Shown here in pieces: positions 61,895 to 64,000 of a stretch of 64,000 bases of DNA; position 1 is the first letter of the stretch; every line of letters begins with the position of its first letter. The notes beneath the pieces were generated by a model. The model saw only the letters and a program-made list of their open reading frames with translations. It was not told where the DNA came from and did no database searches. The stretch lies in NCBI RefSeq assembly GCF_900199185.1, contig NZ_OBMI01000001.1:682001-746000 (forward strand), read 5' to 3'. This DNA is from Sphingomonas guangdongensis. Its GTDB lineage: Bacteria; Pseudomonadota; Alphaproteobacteria; Sphingomonadales; Sphingomonadaceae. The translations under genes and the position numbers were made by a program.

Positions 61895-63830
61895 GCGTGG
61901 CGGCGTAGAGCCACGCGATCGCTCCGGCGAAGACTGCAATGGCGAGCGGGACCGTCACCGCTTCGCCGAGCGAAGCGAGCGCGAGCGGCGCGTCGCTTCC
62001 GGTTCCCGCGACGATCCCGGCGAAGACGACGCCGAACAGGCTCTCGCCCACGATCAGCCCGGTCGCGGCGAGCACCCCCAGCCGCGTCGCGAAGGCGGGG
62101 TTGGCGCTGCGGCTGGCGCGGCGCTCATACCACCAGCCGATCAGCGCGCCAACCGGGATCAGCAGCGTCAGGCTCATTGGCAGGTAGATGCCCATGCCGA
62201 CCCCGAGCGGCGGCAGGCGGACGTGCCCGACCCGGCCGAGCAGCTCGTCGATCGCGATCACGCCTGCGCCGATCGCCGCACCGATCCCGATCAGGCCCCA
62301 GTCGATGTCGCCACCGAGCACGCCCTGCGCCAGTGCGGCAATCAGCGACGCCTGCGGCGCGGCGAGTGCGTTGACGCCGGCGTTCGCCGTGCCCTGGAAC
62401 CCGAACGCGGTGTTGAGCAGGTCGAGCACCGGCGGGATCGCCAGGCTGCCGAAGATCACTCCGAGGATCAACGCGAGCTGCTGCCGCCACGGCGTCGCGC
62501 CGACCAGCTGTCCGGTCTTCAGGTCCTGGAGATTGTCGTTGGAGATGGTCGCGACCGAGAAGACGATGGCGGTGGTGAACAGCGCATAGGCGACCAGCGC
62601 CTGGACGCGGGCCGGATCGCCGCCGTGGCCGAAGACAGCCGCGAGCAGCAGCGCGGCGCCGAGCACGGCGAGGATGCCCACCCCCGACACCGGCGAGTTG
62701 GACGCGCCGATCAGCCCGGCCATGTAGCCGCACACCGACGCGATCACGACTCCGACCACGAAGATGTAGAGCAGCGTGCCCCCGATCACGAGCGCGGGGT
62801 GCGCGGCAACCGGCCCAACGCGGGCAAAGTCCCACAACAGCCACGCGATCGGCAGGGCCGAGCAGATGATGGTCCCGGCAACGACGCCGATCGGCAGGTC
62901 GCGCTCCGTCAACGCGAGCAGCTCACCCCCGCGCCGCGCCCGCGACGCGACAAGCGCGCCGCGAATGCCTGCGATGATGGGGCCGAGGATCTTGAGCAGG
63001 GTCCACAATGCGGCGATCCCGATCGTTCCGGCACCGATGAAGCGCACATCCGAGCGGAAGACCGCGCCGACGACCGTGTCGATCGGATCGATCGCTGCCT
63101 GGTAGCTGGTCAGGACCGGCACCAGCACGCCCCAGCTGATCAGCAGTCCGACCAGCATGGCCACGCCGACCGACAGGCCGACCAGGTGCCCGACCCCGAT
63201 CAGCGCCAGCGAGAAGCTGGTCGACACGCCCGTCGCCGACCCGGCGGACAGCTTGAAATTGCGCGCCGCCTCGCCCGCCACCAGCCGCAGCTGAACGAGC
63301 AGCGCGAAGCCGGCCGACAACAGACTGCCGAGCAGCAGCGCGCGGAGCCCGCGGGCACTCTCCTCCCCGCCCTCGCGCGATTCGGCGCCGACCTTGAGCA
63401 CTTCGGCCGCCGCCACGCCTTCCGGAAAGGGCAGGTCGGAGCCGGTGACCAGTGCGCGACGCAGGGGGACGGAGAACATGACGCCCAGGATTCCGCCAAC
63501 CGCGCAGACGAACGCCGTCGTCCAATACGGAAATCCCGACCACCACCCGACCAGCACCAGAGCGGGCAGCACGAAGATGATCGCCGCCAGCGTACCCGCC
63601 GCGCTCGCGATCGTCTGAACGATGTTGTTCTCGAGGATCGTGCCGGTGCGGAACAGCCGCAGCACCGCCATGGAGATGACCGCAGCGGGGATCGACGTCG
63701 CGAAGGTCAACCCGACCTTCAGCCCCAGATAGACGTTGGCGGCGGTGAACAGCACGGTGATGATCGCGCCGAGCACGACGCCGCGCAAGGTGAGTTCGCG
63801 CGGCCTGCGGGCGGGATTGGTGTCGATCAT
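61869..63830 (-). CDS. OPT-family oligopeptide transporter
   Basis: 653 residues from the ATG at 63830 (MIDTNPARRPRELTLRGVVLG); an upstream in-frame reading adds an unlikely head. About 14 to 16 membrane helices. Family features: TVLFTAANVYLGLKVGLTFATSIP, VLRLFRTGTILENNIVQTIASAAG and SVATISNDNLQDLKTGQLVGATPWRQQ. The bacterial OPT members carry oligopeptides or metal-chelate peptides with protons; substrate unknown. It lies convergent with GH130. With exported S10, DUF885 and M48 peptidases elsewhere in the window, peptide uptake is plausible but not shown. Confidence 0.9.
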   Translation of the reverse strand: MIDTNPARRPRELTLRGVVLGAIITVLFTAANVYLGLKVGLTFATSIPAAVISMAVLRLFRTGTILENNIVQTIASAAGTLAAIIFVLPALVLVGWWSGFPYWTTAFVCAVGGILGVMFSVPLRRALVTGSDLPFPEGVAAAEVLKVGAESREGGEESARGLRALLLGSLLSAGFALLVQLRLVAGEAARNFKLSAGSATGVSTSFSLALIGVGHLVGLSVGVAMLVGLLISWGVLVPVLTSYQAAIDPIDTVVGAVFRSDVRFIGAGTIGIAALWTLLKILGPIIAGIRGALVASRARRGGELLALTERDLPIGVVAGTIICSALPIAWLLWDFARVGPVAAHPALVIGGTLLYIFVVGVVIASVCGYMAGLIGASNSPVSGVGILAVLGAALLLAAVFGHGGDPARVQALVAYALFTTAIVFSVATISNDNLQDLKTGQLVGATPWRQQLALILGVIFGSLAIPPVLDLLNTAFGFQGTANAGVNALAAPQASLIAALAQGVLGGDIDWGLIGIGAAIGAGVIAIDELLGRVGHVRLPPLGVGMGIYLPMSLTLLIPVGALIGWWYERRASRSANPAFATRLGVLAATGLIVGESLFGVVFAGIVAGTGSDAPLALASLGEAVTVPLAIAVFAGAIAWLYAATLTSGRAAS

Positions 63831-63864
63831 CGCCGGTGAGTGGCACGGAGATGCCAAGTGCGCA

Positions 63865-63956
63865 AACCACCGTCACCCCGGACCTGATCCGACGTCTTGC
63901 TTCGCTATGAGCAGTGACACGGCCACGAACTCCGGCTCACGACCGGCGTGACGAAG
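63865..63956. repeat. Intergenic repeat upstream of the OPT gene
   Basis: Starts with CCGTCACCCCGG and ends with CCGGCGTGACG, the outer arms of a loose inverted repeat of about 90 bases. The GTCACCCC end is shared with the families at 5485 and 13503. It sits near the window edge, after the OPT start; the last 40 bases of the window hold no gene I can see. Confidence 0.5.
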
Positions 63957-64000
63957 GAAGGAATTGCCACGCCTCCGCCCCGCCCCTAACCGCAGCGCGA

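Overview
The window reads as a 64 kb piece of the chromosome of a GC-rich alphaproteobacterium, most probably a sphingomonad (Sphingomonas or a close relative). The grounds are the high GC with GC-rich third codon positions, the MipZ division ATPase, the MucR/Ros regulator, HWE-type histidine kinases, promoter motifs of the EcfG general-stress type (GGAAC-N16/17-CGTT), two-gene ergothioneine synthesis, and intergenic palindromic repeats of the kind I associate with that group. The species assignment is inference. I see no rRNA, tRNA, CRISPR array, prophage or insertion sequence; this is mostly core chromosome with small accessory patches.

Layout. 1-2 kb: end-truncated class A penicillin-binding protein and an HNH nuclease. 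2-5.5 kb: gluQ with a small HIG1 membrane protein, then egtB-egtD for ergothioneine. 5.6-8.6 kb: a three-gene phosphorelay (CHASE3 kinase, single-domain receiver, receiver-HWE kinase). 8.6-18 kb: exonuclease, phosphoglucomutase/phosphomannomutase, DnaJ-like protein, mipZ, panC, a Sel1 protein, topA, marC, folD and a YggT protein. 18-28.7 kb: argB, yhhQ (queuosine precursor uptake), a nucleoside transporter, an MFS transporter broken by an internal TAA, an L,D-transpeptidase, hydroxybutyryl-CoA dehydrogenase and two metallopeptidases. 28.7-33.3 kb: a surface-glycan patch with a GtrB-like GT2, a methyltransferase, GtrA and a large GT-C-like membrane protein. 33-39 kb: dprA, plsY, mucR, a GGDEF/HD-GYP pair and dnaN. 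39-43.6 kb: outer-membrane barrel, phosphatase, a three-gene micro-operon with a DUF2384-type protein, a decayed membrane gene, and rlmN.

43.6-49.6 kb: RTX-repeat protein, a TSUP transporter-cytochrome b-molybdopterin oxidoreductase operon, a cyclopropane-fatty-acid synthase-like protein and argG. 49.7-54.1 kb: a second GT-C-like protein homologous to the one at 31.5 kb, another multi-pass membrane protein, and a FemAB-like acyltransferase. 54-57.7 kb: a minus-strand operon of an S10 carboxypeptidase, sseA and a cystathionine beta-lyase-like enzyme. 57.7-64 kb: queF, then a two-domain glycosyltransferase followed by a GH130 phosphorylase/hydrolase, then an OPT transporter.

Themes that tie genes together: stress protection (ergothioneine, the GT4-GH130 glycan locus and the RTX gene each have an EcfG-like promoter candidate); queuosine metabolism (gluQ, yhhQ and queF in one window); envelope glycans (two GT-C-like clusters, GtrA/GtrB, PBP, L,D-transpeptidase); and several families of inverted repeats between genes. 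The most interesting candidates for an undescribed system are the stress-promoter-linked GT4-GH130 pair (58.2-61.9 kb) and the DUF2384 micro-operon (41.2-41.9 kb).
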